DNA of 57,601 nucleotides from an uncultured delta proteobacterium (GCA_903906315.1 CAIVJW010000308.1:1-57601), one strand, 5' to 3'. Numbered from the stretch's first letter, positions 35,521 through 44,539 are shown. Numbers and translations: made by a program. Notes: a model not told the origin generated them from the sequence alone.

Positions 35521-36882
35521 ATGCGTCGCAAGAAGACGATCATCATGGGCGCGGCTGGGCGGGACTTTCACGACTTCAACGTCGTCTTTCGGGACGACGA
35601 GGGGTACGAGGTCGTGGCGTTCACCGCCACGCAGATCCCGAACATCGACGGTCGGCGATACCCGGCGTCGCTCGCGGGCAGGCTCTACCCGAAGGGGATC
35701 CCGATCTTTCCGGAGTCCGACCTCGAGGAGCTCATCCGCAAGCACGAGATCGACGAGGTCGTGTTCGCGTACTCCGATGTGACCTATCAGCACGTCATGC
35801 GGTGCTCCTCGATCGTCAACGCCGCCGGGGCGAGCTTCGCCGTGCTCGGCGCGCGCCAGACGATGATCGCGTCGAGGAAGCCGGTCGTGTCCGTGTGCGC
35901 CGTGCGCACGGGCTGCGGCAAGAGCCAGACGACGCGCAAGGTCGCCCAGATCCTGCGCGCCATGGGCAAGAAGGTCGTCGCGATCCGGCACCCGATGCCG
36001 TACGGCGACCTCGCCAAGCAGCGCGTGCAGCGCTTCGCGAAGCTCGAGGACCTCGAGACGCACGAGTGTACCATCGAGGAGATCGAGGAGTACGAGCCGC
36101 ACATCGTCAGCGGCACGACGGTGTACGCGGGCGTCGACTACGGCGACATCCTCGCGCAGGCGGAGGAGGAGGCGGACGTCATCCTGTGGGACGGCGGCAA
36201 CAACGATCTGCCGTTCTACAAGCCCGATCTGCACATCGTGGTCGCCGACCCGCTGCGCGTCGGCAACGAGCTCACGTACTACCCGGGCGAGGCGAACCTG
36301 CGGCTCGCGGACGTCGTCATCATCCACAAGGTCGACAGCGCCGACGGCGGCGCGGTCGAGCGGTTGCGCGCGAACATCCGGTCGGTCAACGCACGGGCGA
36401 TCATCATCGACGCGGCGTCGCCCATCTCCGTCGACCACGCCGACCGCATCCTCGGCAAGCGGGCGCTCGTCGTCGAGGACGGCCCCACGCTGACGCACGG
36501 CGAGATGCGGTTCGGCGCGGGCACCGTCGCGGCGCGGAAGTTCGGCGCGAGCGAGATCGTCGATCCGCGGCCGTACGTGGTCGGGACGATCGCCGAGACG
36601 TTCAAGAAGTACCCGGGCATCGGCACGCTGCTCCCCGCGATGGGCTACGGCGGAGAGCAGGTGCGCGACCTCGGCGCGACGATCGACAAGGTGCCTTGTG
36701 ACGTGGTGGTCATCGGCACTCCGATCGACCTGCGCCGCGTGGTCGCCATCGAGAAGCCCACGGTGCGCGTGAGCTACGAGCTGCAGGAGATCGGCGAGCC
36801 GACCCTCGCGCCGATCCTCGAGAAGCTCTTCGCCGGCAAGCCCGCGGCGCCGGCCGCGAAGAAGCCGACCCGCATTCGGTAG
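35521..36882 (+). CDS. Cyclic 2,3-diphosphoglycerate synthetase-like P-loop protein
   Basis: The 453-residue protein resembles archaeal cyclic 2,3-diphosphoglycerate synthetase. Features: an N-terminal Rossmann-like part (IIMGAAGRDFHDFN), a P-loop at about 127-136 (VRTGCGKSQTT), WDGGNNDLPFY, and a lysine-rich Pro/Ala tail. The real cDPGS makes a thermoprotectant in methanogens, which makes no obvious sense here. Bacterial homologues are found next to carbamate kinase and carbamoyltransferases, so a role linked to carbamoyl phosphate or ornithine is more likely. It follows rocD by 25 bases and ends the operon. True reaction unknown. Confidence 0.85.
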   Translation: MRRKKTIIMGAAGRDFHDFNVVFRDDEGYEVVAFTATQIPNIDGRRYPASLAGRLYPKGIPIFPESDLEELIRKHEIDEVVFAYSDVTYQHVMRCSSIVNAAGASFAVLGARQTMIASRKPVVSVCAVRTGCGKSQTTRKVAQILRAMGKKVVAIRHPMPYGDLAKQRVQRFAKLEDLETHECTIEEIEEYEPHIVSGTTVYAGVDYGDILAQAEEEADVILWDGGNNDLPFYKPDLHIVVADPLRVGNELTYYPGEANLRLADVVIIHKVDSADGGAVERLRANIRSVNARAIIIDAASPISVDHADRILGKRALVVEDGPTLTHGEMRFGAGTVAARKFGASEIVDPRPYVVGTIAETFKKYPGIGTLLPAMGYGGEQVRDLGATIDKVPCDVVVIGTPIDLRRVVAIEKPTVRVSYELQEIGEPTLAPILEKLFAGKPAAPAAKKPTRIR

Positions 36883-37016
36883 CCCGGCCGGCGCGCCGCG
36901 AGCACCCGCGCGGCGCGCCTGCTCGATTCCAGGCCATCCGCTACGAGCTCGGCGATCACGACGTCGGCGCGGAGCTCGTCGTCCCGGGCCTTCCGTCGGG
37001 CGCCCGGACGTCGCGT

Positions 37017-37931
37017 TCAGTGGGACGCGGGGGGACGGTCGACGAGGTCGGCGAGCGCCTCGTCGAGGTCCGGGTGCTGGAAGCGGTAGCCCGTCTCGCG
37101 AGCGATGCGCGGGATGGCGCGCTGCGATCCGAGCAGGACGCTCGACATCTCGCCGAACGCGACGCGCAGGGCGAGGGCGGGCGTGGGGAGGAAGCCGGGG
37201 CGGTGCACGGCACGCGCGAGCGCGCGGGCGAAGTCGCGCTGCCGCACGGGATCGGGCGCGCACACGTCGAGAGGCCCCGTGATGGCGGGCGTCGCCGCGG
37301 CGTGGAGCAGCAGGCCGACGACGTCGTCCACGTGGGCCCACGGCATCCACTGGGCGCCGCAGCCGATCGGGCCGCCGAGCCCTGCGCGGAAGATCGGGAG
37401 CATCTTGCCGAGGGCGCCGCCGTCGGTGGCGAGCACCACGCTGATACGGGCCGTGACGACGCGGACGCCGAGGTCGGCCGCCGCCATGGCCTCGCGCTCC
37501 CACAGGCGGCACACGTCGGCGAGGAAGCCGTCGCCCGCGGCGCTCGACTCGTCGAGGAGCTCGTCGCCGCGCGACCCGTAGACGCCGACGGCCGAGGCGT
37601 TGACGAGGACGGTCGGGCGGCGATCGGCCGCGCGGATCGCGGCGACGACGGCGCGCGTGCCCTCGACGCGGCTCTCGAGGATGCGGGCCTTGCGCCGGTC
37701 GGTCCACCGCCCCTCGGCGACCGGCTCGCCGGCCAGGTGGAATACCGCGTCCACGCCGTCCAGCGCGCCGGCCGGCACCTCGCGGCCCGTGTCCCAGGGG
37801 AGCGCCTCGACGCCCGGACCGAGGCGACGCCGGGCGGCGTCCGGGGAGCGCACGAGCACGCGGGCGCCCCCGAGGGCGCGCACGAGCCGAGCGCCGATCA
37901 GGCCCGTGGCTCCGGTGATCAAGGCTCTCAT
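37017..37931 (-). CDS. TIGR01777-family NAD-dependent epimerase (YfcH-like)
   Basis: This 304-residue extended SDR has an NAD motif GATGLIG at 7-13. HLAGEPVAEGRWT and SRVEGTRAVV are TIGR01777 features, SAVGVYGSRGDE follows, and the C-terminal part contains LPTPALALRVAFGEMSSVLLGSQRA and FQHPDLDEAL, the DUF1731-like end. Substrate unknown; named after nucleotide-sugar epimerases by similarity only. In some bacteria such genes belong to light-responsive regulons. It has its own upstream region with a candidate promoter and direct repeats. Confidence 0.92.
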   Translation of the reverse strand: MRALITGATGLIGARLVRALGGARVLVRSPDAARRRLGPGVEALPWDTGREVPAGALDGVDAVFHLAGEPVAEGRWTDRRKARILESRVEGTRAVVAAIRAADRRPTVLVNASAVGVYGSRGDELLDESSAAGDGFLADVCRLWEREAMAAADLGVRVVTARISVVLATDGGALGKMLPIFRAGLGGPIGCGAQWMPWAHVDDVVGLLLHAAATPAITGPLDVCAPDPVRQRDFARALARAVHRPGFLPTPALALRVAFGEMSSVLLGSQRAIPRIARETGYRFQHPDLDEALADLVDRPPASH

Positions 37932-38009
37932 CGCGAGGGTTCTCCGGGTGCATGACGCGGGGTGACGACCGCCGTGGGCTGCGCGACCCGAGCACGCGTC
38001 ACGGCCGGA

Positions 38010-38037
38010 AGGCTAGCTCTGACCGGGCCTTCGTCAA
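38010..38037 (-). promoter_or_regulatory. Candidate promoter of the TIGR01777 gene
   Basis: On the minus strand, TTGACG (38032-38037) and TAGCCT (38010-38015) are separated by 16 bases, giving a leader of about 70 bases to the start at 37931. It lies in the AT-rich part of the 267-bp intergenic region. Prediction by eye. Confidence 0.4.
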
Positions 38038-38055
38038 TGGTTTGTCCAATGTTTG
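38034..38055. repeat. Tandem 11-bp imperfect direct repeat overlapping the promoter
   Basis: TCAATGGTTTG (38034-38044) and TCCAATGTTTG (38045-38055) lie head to tail and match at 8 of 11 positions. They overlap the upstream edge of the candidate -35. An 11-bp period equals about one helical turn and is the spacing used by MerR-like CarH/LitR regulators. Confidence 0.4.
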
Positions 38056-38198
38056 GCTAGGGCGCAACGATGCTGCCAGCGTGGCCGCTGGTCGCGTCGT
38101 GGAGTGTGCGAGGAGGGGGCGCGCCCGGGGAGCCCGGGGCAGCGAAGGGGCGGTCAGGTTGGCGGGGGCGGCGTCGGCCACCCCCGCGGGGGCGCCGG

Positions 38199-39164
38199 CT
38201 AGAACGAGGCGAGCTTGTCGAGCGCGCCCTTGAGGCCGCCGTGGACGGCCGCGACGTCGCTCGGGTTCCAGTCGGCCTTCGCTGCGCGCAGGAACGAGGT
38301 CTTGTCGACGCGGTTGTCGAAGCGGCCGACGGGGAGGTGGAACGTCGCGCCGTGCGCCTTCACGGTGACGGTGCCCGGCTTCTCGGAGTGATCCTCGAGC
38401 CAGGTCATGTCGTCGCAGCCGTAGTCGTTCAGCATGACCTCGATCGGCACGCCGTGGTGCAGGATCGATCCCGGGTCGTTCGGATCGGTGCGCGCGTGGT
38501 TCTTGCGGCGCGACTCCTCGGGAGTGACCCAGACGTAGAGGATGTGGGCGTCCGCGAGCAGCGCCTTCGACAGGTGCTCGAGCGAGTGGGCGTAGCCGTA
38601 CGGTGCCTCGAGCGGCAGCTTCGAGCCGTCCGGCCCGCCGCGCGCGAACTCGACGACGAGCGTCTTGCCTTCGAGCGTGTCGGGGTAGGCGGCGTGCTTC
38701 TCGTCGAGCTGGGCCTTCGCCTCGGGCTCGATCTTCGCGACGAGAGCGTCCTTCGTGGCGGCGTCGAGGCCGGCGAGGCGCGCCGGGGCGCCGGCGAGCT
38801 TCGACGCGGCGTCGAGGCGGTCGAACAGGTGCGCGGTGGCGGAGCTGGGGGTCGCGACCTTCTTCTCGACGAGGTCGGCGTAGTCCTCGTTGACGAGGTG
38901 GACGAGCGTCGCCCAGTCGCGCGCGTCCTGGAACGGGCGGTCGCCAGAGTGGAAGTAGACGCGGGCCTTGCCCATCGCTGCCAGCTCGTCGTCGATGCGC
39001 CGCATCAGGTGCACGTACGGGAAGTCGTCGAGCTGGACCGTCGGGCCCATGTGGAAGTCGTCGCGGCACTGCTCCGGGGAGAGGTTCGCGAGGTAGCGCC
39101 TGACCTCGGACTTGCCGGAGGCCGGGAGCGCGAGCAGGAGCACGGTCTTCAGGATCTTCGCCAT
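38199..39164 (-). CDS. Unrecognised P-loop protein, possibly a kinase
   Basis: This is a 321-residue protein. A Walker A-like motif is at 12-19 (ALPASGKS) and sits at the end of a first hydrophobic strand, as in nucleoside or adenylate-type kinases. It is followed by DDFHMGPTVQLDDFPY, rich in acidic residues that could bind Mg or a phosphate acceptor. Later segments include HILYVWVTPEESRRKNHAR, like the arginine-rich lid of small P-loop kinases. No signal peptide. I do not recognise a characterised family. Neighbours on the same strand (dipeptidase, kinase) begin 102 bases upstream and give no clear hint. Confidence 0.75.
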   Translation of the reverse strand: MAKILKTVLLLALPASGKSEVRRYLANLSPEQCRDDFHMGPTVQLDDFPYVHLMRRIDDELAAMGKARVYFHSGDRPFQDARDWATLVHLVNEDYADLVEKKVATPSSATAHLFDRLDAASKLAGAPARLAGLDAATKDALVAKIEPEAKAQLDEKHAAYPDTLEGKTLVVEFARGGPDGSKLPLEAPYGYAHSLEHLSKALLADAHILYVWVTPEESRRKNHARTDPNDPGSILHHGVPIEVMLNDYGCDDMTWLEDHSEKPGTVTVKAHGATFHLPVGRFDNRVDKTSFLRAAKADWNPSDVAAVHGGLKGALDKLASF

Positions 39165-39266
39165 GGGTTTGTCCTCGTCGTGGAGACGGCGCGGACGCTA
39201 CACCGGTTGCGGCGTCGGTTGAAGCGGGGCGAAACGGGCCGTCGCGCGGGCCTGGCGAGCGCGCGA

Positions 39267-40346
39267 TCAGGGGGCCTTGGCCGGCGCCCAACCGAGCACG
39301 CGCAGCGCGTTCGTGGCGAAGATCTTGGTCACGTCGCCGGCGCTCATGCCGTGGCGGACGAGGGCCTCGGAGAGGCGCGGGTAGCGGCTGGCGTCCTCGA
39401 GGCCGGCGGCGGCGCGAATGCCACCGTCGAAGTCCGACCCGAGGGCGACGTGATCGACGCCGGCGACCTTCACCATGTGGAGGGCCTGCTTCACGACGTC
39501 GTCGATCGTGGCCTTGCCGCTCGTGGTCACGAAGGGTGAATGGAAGTTGAGGCCGGCGACGCCGCCGGTCTCGCCGATGACGCGGAGCTGGTCGTCGGTG
39601 AGGTTGCGCGGGTGCCTGGCGAGCGCGCGGGCGTTCGAGTGCGTGGCGACCACGGGCGCGCCGTGGGCGCGGGCGATCGCGGCGATGTCGGCGAACGCGG
39701 CGTCGGAGACGTGCGAGACGTCGACGAGCGCGCCGTGGTCGTAGATGCGGGCGCAGAAGGCCTTGCCGAGCGCGGTCAGGCCGAAGCCGACGGGCTCGCC
39801 GGTCGCGGACGCGGAGAAGGCGGTGTTCTTCGCGTGGGCGGGGCTGATCAGGCGCACTCCGCGCGCGATGAAGCGGTCGATCGCGGGTGGATCCGCGGCG
39901 AACGCGCCGGCGCCCTCGATCGAGAGGAAGCTCGTGATGCGGCCGGCTTCGGCCCGGGTCGATCCGAGCGGCAGGAAGACGGGGCTCGCGGCGACGATCG
40001 CCTGGATGGTCGCGTAGGTGGCCTCGGCGTCGTCGAGGTGCGCGCCGTCCTCGTGCGCCTTGTCGGGCAGGTAGATCGGGAACACGAGGCCGCCGACGCC
40101 GCCGGCCTGGAGGGCGGAGAGGCGCGCGTCGCCCTCGGGCAGCGTGGGCGCGCGGCCCTTCCAGTGGACCTGCCACGGGACGTCGACGTGCAGGTCGACG
40201 ACCATCGCGGTCGGCGCGGGATCGGGGCCGGCGTCGTTCTTTTGGGCGTGGCGCCGAGCCTTCTTGCCCCTGTCACCGAGCGCGGATCCGGTGGCCGCGA
40301 GCAGGGAGATCGCGCACAGCGCCGCGGTGAGCGTCGCGAGCCGCAT
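39267..40346 (-). CDS. Secreted membrane dipeptidase-like protein (peptidase M19)
   Basis: With the ATG at 40346, this 359-residue protein starts with a cleavable signal (LATLTAALCAISLLAATGSALG). The metal ligands follow the M19 order: DLHVD near residue 50, the bridging Glu in SIEGAGAF, then SHVSDAAF and ATHSNARAL, and finally GSDFDGG. M19 enzymes are binuclear zinc dipeptidases acting on L-X dipeptides, often with D-residues or beta-lactams. Likely periplasmic. Its start overlaps the stop of the upstream kinase gene by one base (TGATG), so the two are co-translated. The long open frame further upstream is antisense noise. Confidence 0.92.
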   Translation of the reverse strand: MRLATLTAALCAISLLAATGSALGDRGKKARRHAQKNDAGPDPAPTAMVVDLHVDVPWQVHWKGRAPTLPEGDARLSALQAGGVGGLVFPIYLPDKAHEDGAHLDDAEATYATIQAIVAASPVFLPLGSTRAEAGRITSFLSIEGAGAFAADPPAIDRFIARGVRLISPAHAKNTAFSASATGEPVGFGLTALGKAFCARIYDHGALVDVSHVSDAAFADIAAIARAHGAPVVATHSNARALARHPRNLTDDQLRVIGETGGVAGLNFHSPFVTTSGKATIDDVVKQALHMVKVAGVDHVALGSDFDGGIRAAAGLEDASRYPRLSEALVRHGMSAGDVTKIFATNALRVLGWAPAKAP

Positions 40347-41617
40347 CAGCGGATCACGAAGTGGCCGATCACGAGGCCAATCGCGAGCGCGACGACGCCG
40401 ACCACGGCGACGACCCAGTACGGCGCGCCCTTGCGGAGCGGCGGAGCGTTGACGACCTGCACCACCGGCGGCGGGTGCCCCGCGTAGCCCCCCTGTCGGC
40501 TCGCGCTGACGTGCGTCGGGAGCGGGACCAGCGGCGCCGACGGGGACGTCCCGGCGACGGGCGGCGCCGCGGAGCTCCACGGCTCGGAGGCGAGCGTCCC
40601 GCCGGGTCGGCCGCCGGGTGCGCCCGGCGCCGCGGCTTGAATCGACGAGGGGGCCGGCTGAAGTGGGGTGAACGCGGCCGGTCCGGGCTGCGGCGCAGCG
40701 AGGCTCATCGGCTGCGGCATCGACATCGGCGCGCCCGGCGTGGGCAGCGCGCCGCCGCGCGCGACGGAGAGCAGGGCCTGCGCCATCTCCTCGGCCGTCT
40801 GGAAGCGCGCGGAGGGGTCCTTCGCGAGCGCGCGATCGAAGAAGGGCTGCCACGAGGCGAGGTGCGGCAGGATCGACCCGATGGGGCGCATCGGCTCGGT
40901 GAGCACGGCCGTCATGCGCGCGAATTGGTTGTCGGCGTGGAAGGGCTGGCGCGCCGTGAGCAGCTCGTAGAAGAGGACGCCCGTCGACCAGAGATCGCTG
41001 CGTGGATCGACGCCTTTCGCGTTCCTGATCTGCTCCGGGCTCATGTAGCCGGGCGTGCCGAGCAAGACGCCGGTCTTCGTCTTCTGGCCCATGCCGCCGG
41101 CGGCATCCATGACCTTGGCGATGCCGAAGTCGAGGACCTTCACCGTCCAGCTGCCGCGCGCGTCGCGCACGAGGAAGAGGTTTTCGGGCTTGAGATCGCG
41201 GTGGACGACGCGCGCGGCGTGGGCGGCCGTCAGCGCCTGCAGCACCCCGTGGGCGATCGGCGCGGCCTGCTCGGGCGGCATCGGCTTGCCGTCCTCGATG
41301 TAGCGCACGACCGGGATGCCCTCGAGCAGCTCCATCACGAGGTACGGGGTGCCGTCTTCGGCCGTCGCGTGCTCGTAGACGCGGGCGATGTTCGGGTGCT
41401 GGAGCTGCTGCGCCGTGGTGCCTTCGGCGAAGAAGCGCTGCGTGATGACGGGCTCCTTGACGAACTCCGGGTGAAGGAGCTTCAGCGCTCGCTTGCCCTC
41501 GCCACGCACGCTGTCGGCCTCGTAGACCGCGCCCATGCCGCCCTCGCCGATCAGCTTGACGACCTTCCACCGCCCGTTGAGGACGGCGCCGACGAGCCGG
41601 GTCGCGGTCGATTCCAC
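40346..41617 (-). CDS. Membrane-anchored Ser/Thr protein kinase
   Basis: This is a 423-residue kinase. The glycine loop is IGEGGMGAVYEA near 24-33, followed by ALKLL, HRDLKPEN, DFGIAKV and GTPGYMSPEQ; the kinase domain ends near residue 285. A Pro/Ala/Gln-rich stretch of about 110 residues follows, then a single C-terminal transmembrane helix (WVVAVVGVVALAIGLVIGH), leaving almost no outer domain. It is therefore a tail-anchored cytoplasmic kinase. The coupled downstream gene encodes a dipeptidase, an unusual partner. Substrates unknown. Confidence 0.93.
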   Translation of the reverse strand: MESTATRLVGAVLNGRWKVVKLIGEGGMGAVYEADSVRGEGKRALKLLHPEFVKEPVITQRFFAEGTTAQQLQHPNIARVYEHATAEDGTPYLVMELLEGIPVVRYIEDGKPMPPEQAAPIAHGVLQALTAAHAARVVHRDLKPENLFLVRDARGSWTVKVLDFGIAKVMDAAGGMGQKTKTGVLLGTPGYMSPEQIRNAKGVDPRSDLWSTGVLFYELLTARQPFHADNQFARMTAVLTEPMRPIGSILPHLASWQPFFDRALAKDPSARFQTAEEMAQALLSVARGGALPTPGAPMSMPQPMSLAAPQPGPAAFTPLQPAPSSIQAAAPGAPGGRPGGTLASEPWSSAAPPVAGTSPSAPLVPLPTHVSASRQGGYAGHPPPVVQVVNAPPLRKGAPYWVVAVVGVVALAIGLVIGHFVIR

Positions 41618-41719
41618 GTGGCGACCATAGCAAACCCGGGGGCAGGGGGGTGAGCGCGGCTGTGAGGCGCCTCTCCGGGCGAGAGCGCCGAGCGCGCGGC
41701 GGCGTGGTGGAGGCCGCGG

Positions 41720-44395
41720 CTACGGCGCGGGGGCCGCGACCGACGGCTTCGCGCCGGGGCTCGCGGGGAGCGGTGCGCGCAGGGCCTCGCTCGGCTGGTC
41801 GCGGCCGTAGAGGAACTCGTACGCGGCGAGGCTGGTGATCACGCGCTTGGTGTACATGCGCGTCTCGTCGTAGGGGATGTGCTCGACGAAGAGGTCGAAG
41901 TCCTCGCCAGCGCGCTCGACGAGCCAGCGCTTCGGTGCGTTCGCGCCGGCGTTGTAGCCGGGGATGGCGAGCAGCGGGTTGTCGGGGAACTGGCCGCGGA
42001 GGACCGCGAGGTAGCGGCAGCCGAGCGGTACGTTGACGTCGGGGCGCTTGAGCGATTCCTCGTCGGCCTTGAGGTTGAGCGGCGGTCGCGCCATGCGCTT
42101 CGCGGTCGGGATGATGAGCTGCATCAACCCGAACGCCTGCGCCGGGGAGACGACGCGCGGATCGAAGGCGCTCTCCTCGCGCATGATCGCGTAGGCGAGC
42201 GCCTCGGGGATGCCCTGTCGCCTGGCCTCGGCCGCGACGATCGGCAGGAACGGGCGCGGATAGGCGAGCTCCCACGCGGCGCGCCAGCGGCCGGCGGGGT
42301 AGTGCTCGAGCCAGTCGGCGGCCTCGATGCGGGTCGCGGGGCCGCCGGCGTAGGCCGACCGGAGCGCGCCGTGCGACGCGGTCACCGAGCCGGCGCGCGC
42401 GAACAGGAAGGCGGCGGCGTAGAGCAGCTCCGCGGGGGCCGTGCGCGCGGAGAGGCCGAGGCGGTCGAGCTCCGCGCGTGCGAGCTTGTCCTCGCCCTGA
42501 CGCGCGAGCTCGACGGCGCGCGCGAAGCCGGGCTCGGCGAAGACGGGGCTTCGCGGCAGCACGAAGGGGCCCTCGGGCTCGCGGCGGACGGCTTCCTCGA
42601 GCGCGCGCGCGGCGGCGCTCGCGTCGCGATCGGCGAGGCGCGCGTAGGCGAGCGTCATGTAGAACGAGAGCGGGTAGTCGCGCACGACGCCGGCGAGGGT
42701 CTCGAGGCCCGCACCGACGGCGCCGATCTCGAGGCGCGCGCGGCCGAGGTAGTACGGCGCGCGGCCTGCGGCCCAGTAGGCTCGGTCGCGCGGGGCGCGG
42801 GCGGTGGCCTTTTCGAGGATCGGGATCGCGGCGGCCCAGGCGCGCTTCTCGAGGTGGCGCAGCGCGAGCTCGACGAGGCCGTCCGAGACCATGTCGCCGT
42901 TCGGGTAGTCGTCGGGGAGGCGCTCGAGCATCTGCGCGAAGCGGGCCTCGTCGCCGACCTCGAGCGTCGCGCGCGCGCCGCGCAGGCGGGCGTCGTCGGC
43001 CAGGCGGTGCGTGGCGAAGTCGCGCTCGAGCTCGGCGAAGCGGGCGATGGCCTCGGGCGGGCGGCCGGCCGACGCGGAGGCCTTGCCGCCCACGAACAGG
43101 GCCTCGACCCGGCGATCGCCCGCGCAGTGGCGCAACGCTTCGCCGTGCGCGTCCGCGGCCTCGGCCTTGCGCTTGAGGCGGCTGAGCGCCTCGCCGCGCA
43201 CGGCCCACGCCTCGCAGAGCGCCTCCTCCGGGACGCCGGGCGGCGCGACCGACGGCGGCGCGGGGCCGTCGAGATCGGCGTTCTCGGCGGGCGGGTGCGC
43301 CTTGCCGACCGCGTTCTTCGGCTTCGGCGTCTTGCCGGCCTTCGCGGGCTTCGCGGCGGGGGCCTTCGGTCGCAGCACCGAGTCGGCGACGCGCAGCGCC
43401 TCGCGCGTCTGCTGCGAGCCGAGAAGCGCCTTCGCGCGCGCGGCGACCTCGATCTCGGTCGGCTGATCGAACCGCTTGCGCTTCGCGTGGGGCAGCGTCG
43501 CGAGCGCCTTCTGCTCGAGATCGCGCGCCTCGCCGGCGCCGTTGCCGTTCGGGCTCTCGTCTCTCAGGCGGCGCGCGAGCGTGGTGGCCTCCTCGGCGCG
43601 CGCCTCGGTCGGGTGCGCGACGAGCATCCTCGTGAAGCGCAGCGTGACGGCCACCCACTGGGGCGGGCGCGCGCTGTGCGCGAGGTACGCGCGGAAGTGC
43701 GCGGCCGCGCCGTCGACGTCGCCCTTGCCGGCGAGCGCGTCCGCGAAGGCGAGCTCGGCGTCACCGCTCGTCGCGAGCGCGGGGCCCACGAGGCGCAGCC
43801 GCTCGAGGGCCGCGTCGTGCTGGCCGCTCTTCGCGTAGAGCGCGGCGGCCGCGAGGCGCGCGTGATCGACGAGCGTCCACGGCGCGGCCGAAGCCTCGTC
43901 GTACGCGCGCGCCGCGCCGAGCGGATCGCCCGCGATCACGCGCAAGCGGCCGAGCTGGTAGCGCCACGCGAGCGCGTCCTCGGCCGAGGGGGCAGCCGTC
44001 GCCGAGATCGCCGCCGCGAGGCCCTGCGCGGCCTTCGCGAAGGCCTCGTGATCGACGTCGTCCTTGACCGAGGCGAGGCGAGGGTCGTCGATCACCGCCG
44101 TGAGGCGAGACGGATCGAACGCATCGCCCGCGAGCGCGGGGCCCCCGGGCGGCGCGGCCGGTGCGGAGGGGCCCGGGGCCGACGGCGCCGCCGGCGCGGG
44201 CCAGCGACCGGCGGCCAGCGCCGGCGGCGCGCCCGGTGGCGTGGCCGGGCACGTCGGTGGGCACCAGGTCGGGTGGGACGATCCGACCGATGCGTCGGCG
44301 CAGCCGGCGGCAGCGGACGCGACGACGATGGCGCCCGTGAGGGCCGCGAGCGCGCGCGACGCGGGCGTCCGATCCGAGAGCGGGCGACGAGTCAC
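41720..44395 (-). CDS. Soluble lytic murein transglycosylase (Slt70-like) lipoprotein
   Basis: The 891-residue protein starts at a GTG at 44395, with a signal ending in a lipobox-like AAGC. A Pro/Ala spacer leads into a long alpha-helical superhelix made of TPR-like repeats, interrupted by a Lys/Pro/Ala insertion near 330-360. The C-terminal Slt domain has the catalytic Glu in MREESAFDP, then AFGLMQLIIPTA, IPGYNAGANAPKRW and the final YDETRMYTKRV. It cleaves the MurNAc-GlcNAc bond with formation of 1,6-anhydro ends. The repeat region is larger than in E. coli Slt70 (about 645 residues in total). Confidence 0.92.
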   Translation of the reverse strand: MTRRPLSDRTPASRALAALTGAIVVASAAAGCADASVGSSHPTWCPPTCPATPPGAPPALAAGRWPAPAAPSAPGPSAPAAPPGGPALAGDAFDPSRLTAVIDDPRLASVKDDVDHEAFAKAAQGLAAAISATAAPSAEDALAWRYQLGRLRVIAGDPLGAARAYDEASAAPWTLVDHARLAAAALYAKSGQHDAALERLRLVGPALATSGDAELAFADALAGKGDVDGAAAHFRAYLAHSARPPQWVAVTLRFTRMLVAHPTEARAEEATTLARRLRDESPNGNGAGEARDLEQKALATLPHAKRKRFDQPTEIEVAARAKALLGSQQTREALRVADSVLRPKAPAAKPAKAGKTPKPKNAVGKAHPPAENADLDGPAPPSVAPPGVPEEALCEAWAVRGEALSRLKRKAEAADAHGEALRHCAGDRRVEALFVGGKASASAGRPPEAIARFAELERDFATHRLADDARLRGARATLEVGDEARFAQMLERLPDDYPNGDMVSDGLVELALRHLEKRAWAAAIPILEKATARAPRDRAYWAAGRAPYYLGRARLEIGAVGAGLETLAGVVRDYPLSFYMTLAYARLADRDASAAARALEEAVRREPEGPFVLPRSPVFAEPGFARAVELARQGEDKLARAELDRLGLSARTAPAELLYAAAFLFARAGSVTASHGALRSAYAGGPATRIEAADWLEHYPAGRWRAAWELAYPRPFLPIVAAEARRQGIPEALAYAIMREESAFDPRVVSPAQAFGLMQLIIPTAKRMARPPLNLKADEESLKRPDVNVPLGCRYLAVLRGQFPDNPLLAIPGYNAGANAPKRWLVERAGEDFDLFVEHIPYDETRMYTKRVITSLAAYEFLYGRDQPSEALRAPLPASPGAKPSVAAPAP

Positions 44396-44539
44396 GCGCA
44401 GAGCGTAGCACCCCCGACGCCGGGGCCGACCGCGCGACGCGCCGCGCGCCCACCGTTTCGGGCGTGGATCGTTTCCGTCGAGGGCTATTTCGGGGGGCCC
44501 GTCCGGTGTGGAACACTGCCGCCCGAAGGCTCGACCCTG

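Noticed and set aside
40347-43658. A very long minus-strand open frame running upstream of the dipeptidase start, through the kinase and Slt region.
   Set aside because: It is the shifted shadow of two real genes; the translation is Arg/Ala/Gly-rich without domains. Only 39267-40346 is a real gene.
41879-44539. A long plus-strand open frame preceding the small membrane protein gene.
   Set aside because: It is antisense to the lytic transglycosylase; only the last 167 codons (44540-45043) look like protein.
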